64,000 nt of DNA from Mariniflexile gromovii (GTDB lineage: Bacteria; Bacteroidota; Bacteroidia; Flavobacteriales; Flavobacteriaceae): contig NZ_JAGJCB010000003.1 in the NCBI RefSeq assembly GCF_017814435.1, forward strand, positions 248,001-312,000, written 5' to 3'. The position numbers were made by a program, and so were the translations under genes. The notes beneath the pieces were generated by a model. It did not search any database, was not told the origin of the DNA, and saw nothing but the letters and a program-made list of their open reading frames with translations. Below, one piece after another: positions 38,427 through 46,448 of this stretch (positions are counted from its first letter, which is position 1; the number at the start of each line of letters is the position of its first letter).

Positions 38427-38918
38427 TTATTTCTTTTCAGTTTTTAAAATAAATTCTTCTTTAGTAGCCTTTTTTAATTTCGGGTATGTATTTATGATAG
38501 CTTCGTGAATAAAATTTTTCAATTCAAAAAAATCACTTGGTTTACGGATAAAATAATTAGCTCCAGAATCATACAATAAATCAATGGCATTCCTATCAAG
38601 TGTTGAAGATATAATAACTATAGGAATATCTTTTAGTTCATTGTTAGATTTAATTTCTGATAAGCATTCAGATCCAGATTTTCGTGGCATATTTAAATCA
38701 AGAAAAAGGACATTGGGGAATTTACTTTTTTTTTCTTGTTGAGATGATAGATGATCTTTAAGTAATTGCATGAGTTCATCTCCGTCATTTACAGACATGA
38801 GTTGTGAGGACAGTGGCAATTCTTCTAAGGCTTCTTTAAAAAACAGGCAATCTTCTTCGTCATTATCCGCAAGATAAATGCTTATTTCATTAGGAAAGTT
38901 TAGTTGGTTTTTTTTCAT
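38427..38918 (-). CDS. Single-domain response regulator (Rcp1-like)
   Basis: A 163-residue receiver domain without an output domain. The acidic pocket is DNDEED (residues 18-23), and Asp74 in FLDLNMPRKSG is the phospho-acceptor. The conserved Thr/Ser (VIISST) and Lys (RKPSD) are present. It is read before, and separated by four bases from, the eight-PAS kinase, so the two form one transcript. A receiver of this type would pass phosphoryl groups to a downstream carrier or control a protein by contact. Confidence 0.92.
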   Translation of the reverse strand: MKKNQLNFPNEISIYLADNDEEDCLFFKEALEELPLSSQLMSVNDGDELMQLLKDHLSSQQEKKSKFPNVLFLDLNMPRKSGSECLSEIKSNNELKDIPIVIISSTLDRNAIDLLYDSGANYFIRKPSDFFELKNFIHEAIINTYPKLKKATKEEFILKTEKK

Positions 38919-39197
38919 ATAGCTAATTTAAAAAAAAAATAAAATTTTTAATTCTAAATTTCTATGAAGTGCAAAATTTTAAGGTTTTTATTACTCGATG
39001 TAATTCACTTTGTATTGAAACATTGTTTACGAATATTAGTAAGTTTACTGTTGAATGACATGTAATTAGGTCATATCTATTGAAAAAATAATTAATATAA
39101 GCTCTATTATAAAATATTAAAGTATATATAAAACATTTTTTAAATGAAAAACTCTTACATTTGCATCAATTAATCCATCCCTACATACCCTACAAAA
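38919..39197. other. Divergent intergenic region between two response-regulator genes
   Basis: About 280 AT-rich bases. TACATTTG at 39157-39164 matches the -7 box for the plus-strand regulator, ending 33 bases before its ATG. I see no clear -33 TTG and no inverted repeat. Confidence 0.5.
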
Positions 39198-39647
39198 ATG
39201 AGTAACAATAATATATTTAATATTATATTAGTTGACGACGATGAAGATGATAGAATTCTTTTTAGCGAAGCCTTAGAGGAGGTATCAATAAAGTCCAATT
39301 TATTACTCTTTAAACACGGGCAAGAATTGATTGATTATCTTTTCAATACAGAAATAGTACTTCCAGATTTAATATTTCTAGATCTTAATATGCCTATAAA
39401 AAACGGTATGCAATGTTTATCAGATATTCGTAGCAATCCAAGATTTAAGGATATACACATAGCAATGTATTCTACTTCCATGACTGATAAGGATATTAAA
39501 GACTCCTTTTCTAATGGAGCTAATATCTATGTTAATAAACCCAATTGCTTCAATAAATTAAAAAATACTGTGGAAAAAATTCTTCAGCTTAATTGGAAAG
39601 ACCACATCCAGAATTTGAACTTCGATACATTCCTTTTTCGTATATAG
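39198..39647 (+). CDS. Single-domain response regulator
   Basis: A 149-residue receiver-only protein of the same subfamily as the one at 38427-38918. It has the acidic residues VDDDEDD (12-18), phospho-acceptor Asp62 in FLDLNMPIKNG and a conserved Lys in NKPNCF. The usual Thr/Ser position reads MYSTSM. It is divergently transcribed from the regulator-kinase pair, so it may be a second or competing target of the same kinase. A preceding -7 box (39157-39164) suggests independent control. Confidence 0.9.
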   Translation: MSNNNIFNIILVDDDEDDRILFSEALEEVSIKSNLLLFKHGQELIDYLFNTEIVLPDLIFLDLNMPIKNGMQCLSDIRSNPRFKDIHIAMYSTSMTDKDIKDSFSNGANIYVNKPNCFNKLKNTVEKILQLNWKDHIQNLNFDTFLFRI

Positions 39648-39728
39648 CACTGTAATTATAGAATTTAAAGCGTATTATTATTGTTCATCTTTTAGTGAGG
39701 TATTTTCAATTTGTTTAATTTTTATAAG

Positions 39729-40211
39729 TTAATTGTTAGCTTCATTTGAAGTATGCTTATTTATTTTGCTATTCAAAAACCCAAAAATAGTATTAATAAT
39801 TACAATAATAATTGTTACACTTAAAAGTTCGGTGTACATTTTTAAAGCTGCTAAACATCCTAAGCCAGCGCTACACCATATGGTTGCAGCAGTTGCTAAC
39901 CCGCTAATTTTATGTTTTCCTTGAACTATCACTCCAGCTCCCAAAAAGCCTACGCCCACAACAATCTGACTAATAATTCTTGCTGTATCCACATAGTCAA
40001 GACCTAAATATTGAAAGGAGATATTTGTAAAAACAGCAGAACCTACGGCCACTAAAGCATAAGTTTTTAATCCAGCATTCTTATTTTTCATTTGGCGTTC
40101 TAGCCCTATGCAGAATCCTGCTACCATCGCTATAAAAACTGAGATGATGAAATCTAAGTTTGTATTATTTCCAAAGTCTAATACTGGGTTTATTATTAAA
40201 TTTAAATTCAT
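39729..40211 (-). CDS. MgtC/SapB family membrane protein
   Basis: About 160 residues from the ATG at 40211. An in-frame TTG at 40292 would add 27 hydrophobic residues and is less likely. The family core is clear: ISVFIAMVAGFCIGLERQMKNKNAGLKTYALVAVGSAVF (about residues 20-58), GVGFLGAGVIVQGKHKISGLATAATIW (about 85-111) and CSAGLGCLAA. About four transmembrane helices are present. MgtC proteins affect magnesium homeostasis and the F1Fo ATPase in other bacteria. The role here is unknown. Confidence 0.88.
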   Translation of the reverse strand: MNLNLIINPVLDFGNNTNLDFIISVFIAMVAGFCIGLERQMKNKNAGLKTYALVAVGSAVFTNISFQYLGLDYVDTARIISQIVVGVGFLGAGVIVQGKHKISGLATAATIWCSAGLGCLAALKMYTELLSVTIIIVIINTIFGFLNSKINKHTSNEANN

Positions 40212-40500
40212 TACAATTACTATAAAAATGATTGGTAAAATTAATAGATATGCCGTTTTTAAGGTGTCTTTTTGGAATAAATAATAACGCAATTAGATGT
40301 TGAATGGATAGAGTAGTTTGTTTACTTTTTACATATTCCGTTAGACTTTCTCATTTTCTTAATAAGGCAGGTCTTTTTTTTTGAGATAATTTTTTTATTA
40401 ATAGTGTTAATCTAAATCTTTTGAATTGAAGATTTTTGGTAAATATTTTATTGAAAACCTTAATAAAATTTAAATTGTAATAATCACAAAAAGAAACAAA

Positions 40501-42639
40501 ATGGCTAAAGGCAAAAATAATCCAAAGGAATCGAAGAAAATTCAAGATTTGAAAACATCACATAAGAATATGGATGGAAGTATCATGACCACAAATCAAG
40601 GGTTAAAAGTTAATGATACGAATAATTCTTTAAAATCAGGAGAGAGAGGTTCTACGCTTTTAGAGGATTTTTTATTGCGTGAAAAAATTACAAATTTTGA
40701 TCATGAAAGAATTCCAGAGCGTATTGTGCATGCTAGGGGTAGTGGGGCGCATGGTTATTTTGAACTTTATGAAAGCATTGAACAATATAGTAAAGCAGGG
40801 ATATTCACAGATACCAAAAGAAAAACACCTGTTTTCGTTAGGTTTTCTACGGTTGCAGGCTCAAAAGGCTCAACAGATTTAGCTAGGGATGTTCGCGGTT
40901 TTGCAGTCAAATTTTATACAGATGAAGGTACTTGGGATTTAGTTGGTAATAACATGCCTATCTTTTTTATTCAAGATGCCATGAAGTTTCCCGATTTAAT
41001 TCACGCAGTAAAACCTGAACCTAATAAAGAAATTCCTCAAGCAGCTTCCGCACACGACACCTTTTATGATTTTGTGTCACGTACCACCGAAACACTTCAT
41101 AACCAAATTTGGGTTATGAGCGACAGAGCTATACCTAGAAGTCTTCGTATGATGGAAGGTTTTGGTATCCATACATTTAGATTGATAAATGAAAAAGGAG
41201 AATCTCATTTTGTAAAGTTTCATTGGAAACCTAAATTAGGTGTACATTCCGTAACATGGGATGAAGCTGTAAAGATAAGTGGTGCAGATTCCGATTTTCA
41301 TAGACGCGATTTATGGGATGCTATTGAAGCAGGTGAATATCCAGAGTGGGAGTTAGGGGTTCAAATAGTGCCGCAAGCGGATGAATTTAAATTTGACTTC
41401 GATTTACTCGATCCTACAAAGTTGATTCCAGAAGAGATGGTTCCGGTCAAAATTATTGGGAAAATGACTTTAAATAGAAATCCAGAAAACTTTTTTGCAG
41501 AAACCGAACAGGTAGCTTTTTTACCTGGTCATATTGTTCCCGGTATAGATTTCACTAATGATCCTCTATTGCAAGGTCGATTATTTTCATATAGAGATAC
41601 ACAATTGTCAAGATTAGGGGGTCCAAATTTCCATCAAATTCCTATTAATCGTCCCGTTGTGAAAACTCATAATAACCAACGTGATGGTATGATGCAAATG
41701 GAAATTCCAAAAGGGCAAACGGCTTATTTTCCTAATAGTTTAAGCGGGGGCTGTCCTCATCTAGCAAAAATGGCAGAAGGAGGATTTCACTCGTATGAAG
41801 AGCGTATTGACGCCAAAAAAATTAGAACACGAAGCGAAAGTTTTAACGATCACTTTTCGCAACCTGCATTGTTTTACCGAAGTTTAGCCAAATGGGAACA
41901 AGCCCATATTGCCGATGCCTATACATTTGAGCTTGGTAAATGCAATCATAAACATATCCAGGAACGTATGCTATGGGTGGTGTCTCAAATTGATACTGAT
42001 TTGGCAAATAAGGTGGCAAAAGGTTTAGGATTGGAGGTGCCAAAATCTATTGAACAGCCTATAAATCAAGCCATAGGAGCTGATGCGGAAGTGAAAAAAC
42101 ACCAACCTCCAAAAAAGAAAAATTATTTGGATGCAGCTCCCTCATTGAGTCAGGCCAATACAAAATTTGAAAGTATTGCTACCCGACAAATAGCAGTATT
42201 GGTAGCCGGTGGCTTTTCTATGAAAAACTTCAAAGAAATGCAAAATGTATTAGAAAAAGAAGGTGCGGTTTTAAAGTTAATAGCACCTCATGGAGGAGAA
42301 ATAATGTCCGATGATAAGAAGAGCCATAAAGTAGATGCTGCAATTATGACTACGGAAAGTGTATTATTTGACGCATTGTATATTCCTGGTGGTAAAAAAT
42401 CGATTGAAGCATTGATGAAAGAATCAAAATTCATAAAATTTATAAACGAAGCATTTAAGCACTGTAAGGCAATTGCAGTAGATGATGAAGGAGAAGATTT
42501 AATTAAAGACACCTTCGTTTCAAAATATAGAGAGGATGCTGCTGTACTGATCAATAAAGATCCTAAAAACTTTGTGAATGCCATTGCAAAACATCGTAAT
42601 TGGGACAGAATGGAAGTAGTTAAAAATATACCAGTTTAA
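40501..42639 (+). CDS. katE: Large-subunit catalase (HPII/KatE type) with C-terminal DJ-1-like domain
   Basis: A 712-residue monofunctional heme catalase. Active-site His77 lies in [12 protein letters not shown], the essential Asn in [11 protein letters not shown], and the proximal heme ligand Tyr364 in [13 protein letters not shown]. After the catalase core a C-terminal domain of about 150 residues (about 565-712: [17 protein letters not shown], and later [17 protein letters not shown]) has the class I glutamine-amidotransferase / DJ-1 fold, the mark of large-subunit clade 2 catalases. It destroys hydrogen peroxide in the cytosol. It opens a run of stress-type genes. Confidence 0.97.
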   Translation: MAKGKNNPKESKKIQDLKTSHKNMDGSIMTTNQGLKVNDTNNSLKSGERGSTLLEDFLLREKITNFDHERIPERIVHARGSGAHGYFELYESIEQYSKAGIFTDTKRKTPVFVRFSTVAGSKGSTDLARDVRGFAVKFYTDEGTWDLVGNNMPIFFIQDAMKFPDLIHAVKPEPNKEIPQAASAHDTFYDFVSRTTETLHNQIWVMSDRAIPRSLRMMEGFGIHTFRLINEKGESHFVKFHWKPKLGVHSVTWDEAVKISGADSDFHRRDLWDAIEAGEYPEWELGVQIVPQADEFKFDFDLLDPTKLIPEEMVPVKIIGKMTLNRNPENFFAETEQVAFLPGHIVPGIDFTNDPLLQGRLFSYRDTQLSRLGGPNFHQIPINRPVVKTHNNQRDGMMQMEIPKGQTAYFPNSLSGGCPHLAKMAEGGFHSYEERIDAKKIRTRSESFNDHFSQPALFYRSLAKWEQAHIADAYTFELGKCNHKHIQERMLWVVSQIDTDLANKVAKGLGLEVPKSIEQPINQAIGADAEVKKHQPPKKKNYLDAAPSLSQANTKFESIATRQIAVLVAGGFSMKNFKEMQNVLEKEGAVLKLIAPHGGEIMSDDKKSHKVDAAIMTTESVLFDALYIPGGKKSIEALMKESKFIKFINEAFKHCKAIAVDDEGEDLIKDTFVSKYREDAAVLINKDPKNFVNAIAKHRNWDRMEVVKNIPV

Positions 42640-42720
42640 AACAAAATTCTCTAAAATTATAGATAGGATTAATCAATTAATCTGATACAGATTTAATTAA
42701 AAAATCTAATTACTAGATAA

Positions 42721-42939
42721 ATGATAGTTAATATTTTAATAGGGTTTGTATTAGGGTATCTAATATTTAATGTTGGCGAGATGATTTTATCTAAACGCTT
42801 TCATGGAGACAATAAATTAAAAAATGAACCAAATCTGCAAAAATTTTATACACCTGTACGAGCAAATGGCTATAGAAGAAAAATTAGATTGGCTTTTGTA
42901 AACAGAAGGATTCGGAATACTTACAAAAAACAGATGTAA
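42721..42939 (+). CDS. Small single-span membrane protein, unknown
   Basis: A 72-residue protein with one N-terminal transmembrane helix (about residues 2-20: VNILIGFVLGYLIFNVGEM) and a basic cytosolic tail (RRKIRLAFVNRRIRNTYKK). I do not recognise a family. It lies 81 bases after katE and 46 bases before the PA2169-type gene on the same strand, so it is probably part of the stress-gene run. Confidence 0.6.
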   Translation: MIVNILIGFVLGYLIFNVGEMILSKRFHGDNKLKNEPNLQKFYTPVRANGYRRKIRLAFVNRRIRNTYKKQM

Positions 42940-42985
42940 ACCAATGGACATCTAAAAACCATTATTAATTTAAAATTTAACAATT

Positions 42986-43435
42986 ATGAGTACATACACA
43001 GAAACGATAAGTAAAAAATTGAATGATCTTTTAGAAAAAACGTACGATGCAGAAAAAGGATTTAAAAAAGCTGCTGATAATACGGACAATATTTCCTTAA
43101 AAAAATATTTTGAAAGAAAATCAACTGAACGTAAACAGTTTGGTTATGATTTGAATAACGAGATCCGATCGTTTGGAGAACGCGGTATTGAAAGCGGAAG
43201 TGTAACAGGCGCAGCACATCGTACATGGATGGATATTAAAGCTTTGTTTTCAGTTGATTCGGATGAATCTATGCTGGAAGAAGCGATTAGAGGAGAAAAG
43301 GCTGCTGCCCAAGAATATAAAGATGTATTAAATGAAACATCTTTACCAATGAGTACACATACATTATTGCTTAAACAGCAAGATGCGATTGAAACTGATT
43401 TGAGAACCATTAAAAATCTAGAAGATTTACATTAG
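42986..43435 (+). CDS. PA2169/DUF2383 family four-helix protein
   Basis: A 149-residue, all-helical protein of the ferritin-like DUF2383 (PA2169) family. The N-terminal pair (KLNDLLEKTYDAEKGFKKAADN, KKYFERKSTERKQFGYDLNNEI) and the later HRTWMDIKALF and EEAIRGEKAAAQEYKDVL segments are typical. Members are induced in general stress in other bacteria, but the biochemical role is not known. It is followed by a weak terminator and then by DUF1328 and YciE-type genes with the same kind of context. Confidence 0.88.
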   Translation: MSTYTETISKKLNDLLEKTYDAEKGFKKAADNTDNISLKKYFERKSTERKQFGYDLNNEIRSFGERGIESGSVTGAAHRTWMDIKALFSVDSDESMLEEAIRGEKAAAQEYKDVLNETSLPMSTHTLLLKQQDAIETDLRTIKNLEDLH

Positions 43436-43460
43436 TTTTTTAATTCATTTGATAAGGAAA

Positions 43461-43490
43461 GAAAAGAGAGGTTTTATACTTCTCTTTTTC
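43461..43490 (+). terminator. Possible terminator after the PA2169-type gene
   Basis: AAAAGAGA (43462-43469) pairs with TCTCTTTT (43481-43488), and more T residues follow. It lies 26 bases after the stop codon. Confidence 0.6.
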
Positions 43491-43661
43491 TTTTTCTGTA
43501 ATAATGGCATTATATGAGATCTGCCTATATGCGTTATTGTGTTAATATCTGAAGCGTTAGCGTTAACCCCATTTTTTAAAATACTATAATTTCGAGTTGT
43601 AACGAAGTGATTTATCTAGTATCAATTCATTTCTATTTATTAACCTAAAAAACTCAAAAAT

Positions 43662-43823
43662 ATGTTACGTTGGACAATTACATTCATTATTTTAGCCATT
43701 ATAGCAGGTATATTAGGCTTTGGAGGCATTGCAGCTGGTGCCGCAGGTATAGCAAAAATTTTATTCTTCATCTTTATAGTACTCTTTATTATTTCATTAA
43801 TAACCGGAAGAAAAAAGATTTAA
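43662..43823 (+). CDS. DUF1328 (YtjA-like) small membrane protein
   Basis: A 53-residue protein read directly from the DNA (ATG 43662, TAA 43821-43823). It starts [20 protein letters not shown], then [19 protein letters not shown] and a second helix ending SLITGRKKI. This is the DUF1328/YtjA signature: two membrane helices around a Gly/Ala-rich turn. Homologues occur in many stress regulons, and the function is unknown. It is too short for typical ORF length filters. An AT-rich leader precedes it and a perfect palindrome follows at 43917-43946. Confidence 0.88.
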   Translation: MLRWTITFIILAIIAGILGFGGIAAGAAGIAKILFFIFIVLFIISLITGRKKI

Positions 43824-44223
43824 ATTTAACACACAACTAAGTGGCTTATAAACCCGAATTTGAAGCTTAATTACCCAAAGTTAATTTTCAAAATCAATAC
43901 ATAGTTGTATACTTAGACCGTTAAAATAGAATTCTATTTTAACGGTTTTTAATTTATGATTCATTAGAAAAAATAAGTTAATTTCCACTTAGTTGTATTG
44001 TTAAAAACGTTTTTAATAGGTCAATTTCATAATCAAAATATGTAATTACTTTAACCTAAGTATAAAAAAATGGACTTTTATTGTACGGATGTTAATATGA
44101 AGATAAAGTTTTTTTTGATTACCGTTTGGGTTAAGAATTTAATTTTTAAGATTAATGGGGGCTGATTTTTCAGAATACCTTTAGCCATAATTAAAAATCA
44201 AAAAAATAAAAATCAAGAAAAAT
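43824..44223. other. Intergenic region between DUF1328 and YciE-type genes
   Basis: 400 bases with no credible open frame. The only clear element is the palindrome at 43917-43946. TACCTTTA near 44179 is one base off a -7 box and could serve the YciE-type gene. Confidence 0.55.
43917..43946 (+). terminator. Near-perfect palindrome, probable terminator of the DUF1328 gene
   Basis: CCGTTAAAATAGA (43918-43930) and its exact complement (43933-43945) are separated by two bases, with an extra A-T pair outside and a short T-run after. It is 94 bases past the stop codon. Confidence 0.7.
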
Positions 44224-44706
44224 ATGAAAACATTAGAAGATTTATTCGAACATCAGTTAAAAGATTTATATAGTGCAGAAAGCCAATTAATTGAAGCACT
44301 TCCAAAAGTGGCAAAAAGGGCCAGTGATAGTAAATTAAAAAAAGCTTTTGAAGATCACTTGGAAGAAACCAAGGAACATAAAAAAAGACTTGAAGAAATT
44401 TGTGAAACATTGGACATTTCTCCTAAGGGTGAAACATGTAAAGGAATGAAGGGCTTACTTAAAGAAGTAGAGAGTCTTATGGATGAAGCTGACAACAAAG
44501 AAGTAATGGATGCAGGACTTATAGCTGATGCACAACGTGTAGAACATTATGAGATTTCCGGCTATGGAACGGCCGTTAGATATGCAAAAGAACTAGGACA
44601 TGACGATATCGCTTCAAAATTGCAAAAAACATTGGATGAAGAGTACGATGCCGATAATAAGCTAGATAAATTAGCAGAGAATAGACTTAACAAAGAAGCT
44701 AAATAA
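44224..44706 (+). CDS. YciE/YciF (DUF892) ferritin-like stress protein
   Basis: A 160-residue helical protein of the DUF892 (YciE/YciF) family, with ferritin-like helices. Likely metal-binding residues are in ESQLIEALPKVAKRA, HLEETKEHKKRLEEI and RVEHYEISGYGTAVRYAKEL. The start MKTLEDLFEHQLKDLYSAE is the family hallmark. Expression of relatives is induced by osmotic and stationary-phase stress. It sits between the DUF1328 gene and GH130, with a strong terminator after it. Confidence 0.92.
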   Translation: MKTLEDLFEHQLKDLYSAESQLIEALPKVAKRASDSKLKKAFEDHLEETKEHKKRLEEICETLDISPKGETCKGMKGLLKEVESLMDEADNKEVMDAGLIADAQRVEHYEISGYGTAVRYAKELGHDDIASKLQKTLDEEYDADNKLDKLAENRLNKEAK

Positions 44707-44739
44707 GAAAAACTATTAGTTTGTTAAATTAATAGTCTT

Positions 44740-44800
44740 ACTGCCTATGAGTGGATTAGTGTTCCCTCACCCTAATTTATACTTATAGGCAGTTTTTTTA
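44740..44800 (+). terminator. Terminator after the YciE-type gene
   Basis: A 13-bp stem (ACTGCCTATGAGT, 44740-44752; ACTTATAGGCAGT, 44781-44793, with one G-U pair) has a 28-base loop and a T-run. Confidence 0.8.
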
Positions 44801-44808
44801 ATAAAGTG

Positions 44809-44847
44809 AAAACTAACCGTTTATTCCAAAGCGGTTAGTTTTTTTGT
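44809..44847 (+). promoter_or_regulatory. Second terminator-like hairpin just upstream of GH130
   Basis: AAACTAACCG (44810-44819) and CGGTTAGTTT (44832-44841) are perfect complements and are followed by a T-run. It is nine bases after the first hairpin region and 41 bases before the GH130 start, so it could be an attenuator in that gene's leader or a second terminator. Confidence 0.55.
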
Positions 44848-44887
44848 AGAGGGTAGCTCGTATATCAATTTAAAACTTAATACTAAT

Positions 44888-46351
44888 ATGGCAGTTCCTG
44901 TAATTCGTAAAAACCTATATTTTAAGCCAGATTCCAGTAGAGTGGTAGCTCGATTTTTCAATAATGGTGACGTAAGAACCATTAACTTAGTGAAACGAAT
45001 TATGAACTTAAATGAAAAGGAAGTTAAGCATGAACTTGAATTAACCTTGCAAGGTTTTGTAGGAAGACATAGAAACATTTCGGAAATTTTTTTAAAACAC
45101 GCCAATAACTATAAAAACTTGATTGAATCAATTAATATAGATTATAAAAAACTTTCTTTAGAACGTCGGCTTTTAATTGGAGCTTACAGTACATTGGAAT
45201 ATTCTATAGAATCTGCAGCTTTATTTAATCCTTCCATTGTTGAAGATTTTGATCAGTCATTTCTTTCGGAAGGAGAAAAAAGAGTCATTATTTCTTTTAG
45301 AGCTACTGGAGAGGGGCATTTATCATCCATTGTTTTTAGAAAAGGAATTTTAGATGCTTCAAATAATTTACGTATGGTTGAGGCACATAAGCATATTGAC
45401 CTTCCTACCATAAAAAAGAAAAAGACATATGACAAAAAGCGTTTTATGAAGAAAATGGAAGAAATGCACATTCCAAAGGAGTATTCTTCACCTTTTATGG
45501 ATCCGCTTCCAGAGAAATTTGAATACTACATATTAAAAGAAGCTATTAGAAAAATATTAAAATTAGATATTGATGATCAACGTAAACAAGCACTTAACGA
45601 AATGACGTGGCTTATTGATTCGTATTATGATATTGAATTTAATGAAGATTCTAGAATTTCTGGACGTGCTATTTTGCCCATATCTCCTTCTGAAAGTAGA
45701 GGTATAGAAGATGCCCGATTCGTGCGCTTTACGGATGATGATGGCTCAGAAAAAATTTATGCTACTTATACAGCTTATGATGGTTTTACCATTCTTCCAA
45801 AATTACTTTCCACCAACGATTTTTTAAATTTTAGAATTATGCCCATGCATGGTCATGGCGCACAAAATAAAAATTTCGCCCTTTTTCCACGGAAAATTAA
45901 AGGTAAATACGCTATGTTGGCCAGAATAGATGGGGTTAATAATTACCTGTTTTATTCTGATAGAATTACGCTTTGGAATGATCCTATAAAAATTCAAGAG
46001 CCAAAGTATCCTTGGGAGTTTACGCAAATAGGCAATTGTGGTTCACCTATTTATACAGAGCATGGTTGGTTGGTTATTACTCACGGTGTGGGAGCCATGA
46101 GACGTTATTGTATTGGGGCTTCTTTATTAGATTTGGAAGATCCTACCAAAGAAATAGGCCGACTAAAAGAGCCTCTTCTTTCTCCTTTGGAAGAAGAGCG
46201 CGAGGGTTATGTGCCTAATGTGGTATATTCTTGTGGGAGTATTATACATAATAATCACTTGATATTACCCTATGCCGTATCGGATTATGCATCTTCCTAT
46301 GTAACAGTTAATATGGACGATTTATTGAAAGCTCTTATAACTGAGGTTTAG
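44888..46351 (+). CDS. GH130-family glycoside phosphorylase-like protein (long form)
   Basis: A 487-residue five-bladed beta-propeller protein of family GH130, preceded by an extra N-terminal helical region (about residues 1-150). The catalytic acid is expected at Asp275 in RGIEDARF. The phosphate-binding neighbourhood reads NKNFALFPRKIKGKYAMLARIDG, where many phosphorylases have NKD..LFP..IxGKYxxLHRP, so the family motif is kept with changes. Another conserved part is HGVGAMRRYCIGASLLDLEDP. GH130 enzymes split or build beta-mannosides with phosphate. It converges on the GT4 gene at a shared terminator. Confidence 0.88.
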   Translation: MAVPVIRKNLYFKPDSSRVVARFFNNGDVRTINLVKRIMNLNEKEVKHELELTLQGFVGRHRNISEIFLKHANNYKNLIESINIDYKKLSLERRLLIGAYSTLEYSIESAALFNPSIVEDFDQSFLSEGEKRVIISFRATGEGHLSSIVFRKGILDASNNLRMVEAHKHIDLPTIKKKKTYDKKRFMKKMEEMHIPKEYSSPFMDPLPEKFEYYILKEAIRKILKLDIDDQRKQALNEMTWLIDSYYDIEFNEDSRISGRAILPISPSESRGIEDARFVRFTDDDGSEKIYATYTAYDGFTILPKLLSTNDFLNFRIMPMHGHGAQNKNFALFPRKIKGKYAMLARIDGVNNYLFYSDRITLWNDPIKIQEPKYPWEFTQIGNCGSPIYTEHGWLVITHGVGAMRRYCIGASLLDLEDPTKEIGRLKEPLLSPLEEEREGYVPNVVYSCGSIIHNNHLILPYAVSDYASSYVTVNMDDLLKALITEV

Positions 46352-46392
46352 TTTCCTCATTAAAATCTTTAAAACTATCCGGTTTACGAAAT

Positions 46393-46430
46393 AAAAAAAA
46401 GTGTATTGAAATTTTCAATACACTTTTTTT
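46393..46430. terminator. Bidirectional terminator between GH130 and the GT4 fusion
   Basis: A 17-bp stem with A- and T-runs on the outside (46393-46410 and 46414-46430) has a 3-base loop. The two genes converge here. Confidence 0.88.
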
Positions 46431-46448
46431 ATTTGATATTTTTGAATG

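Noticed and set aside
40212..40292. Hydrophobic 27-residue extension of the MgtC-like protein from a TTG start
   Set aside because: The family starts near the ATG at 40211, and TTG is a poor start without other support, although it cannot be fully excluded.
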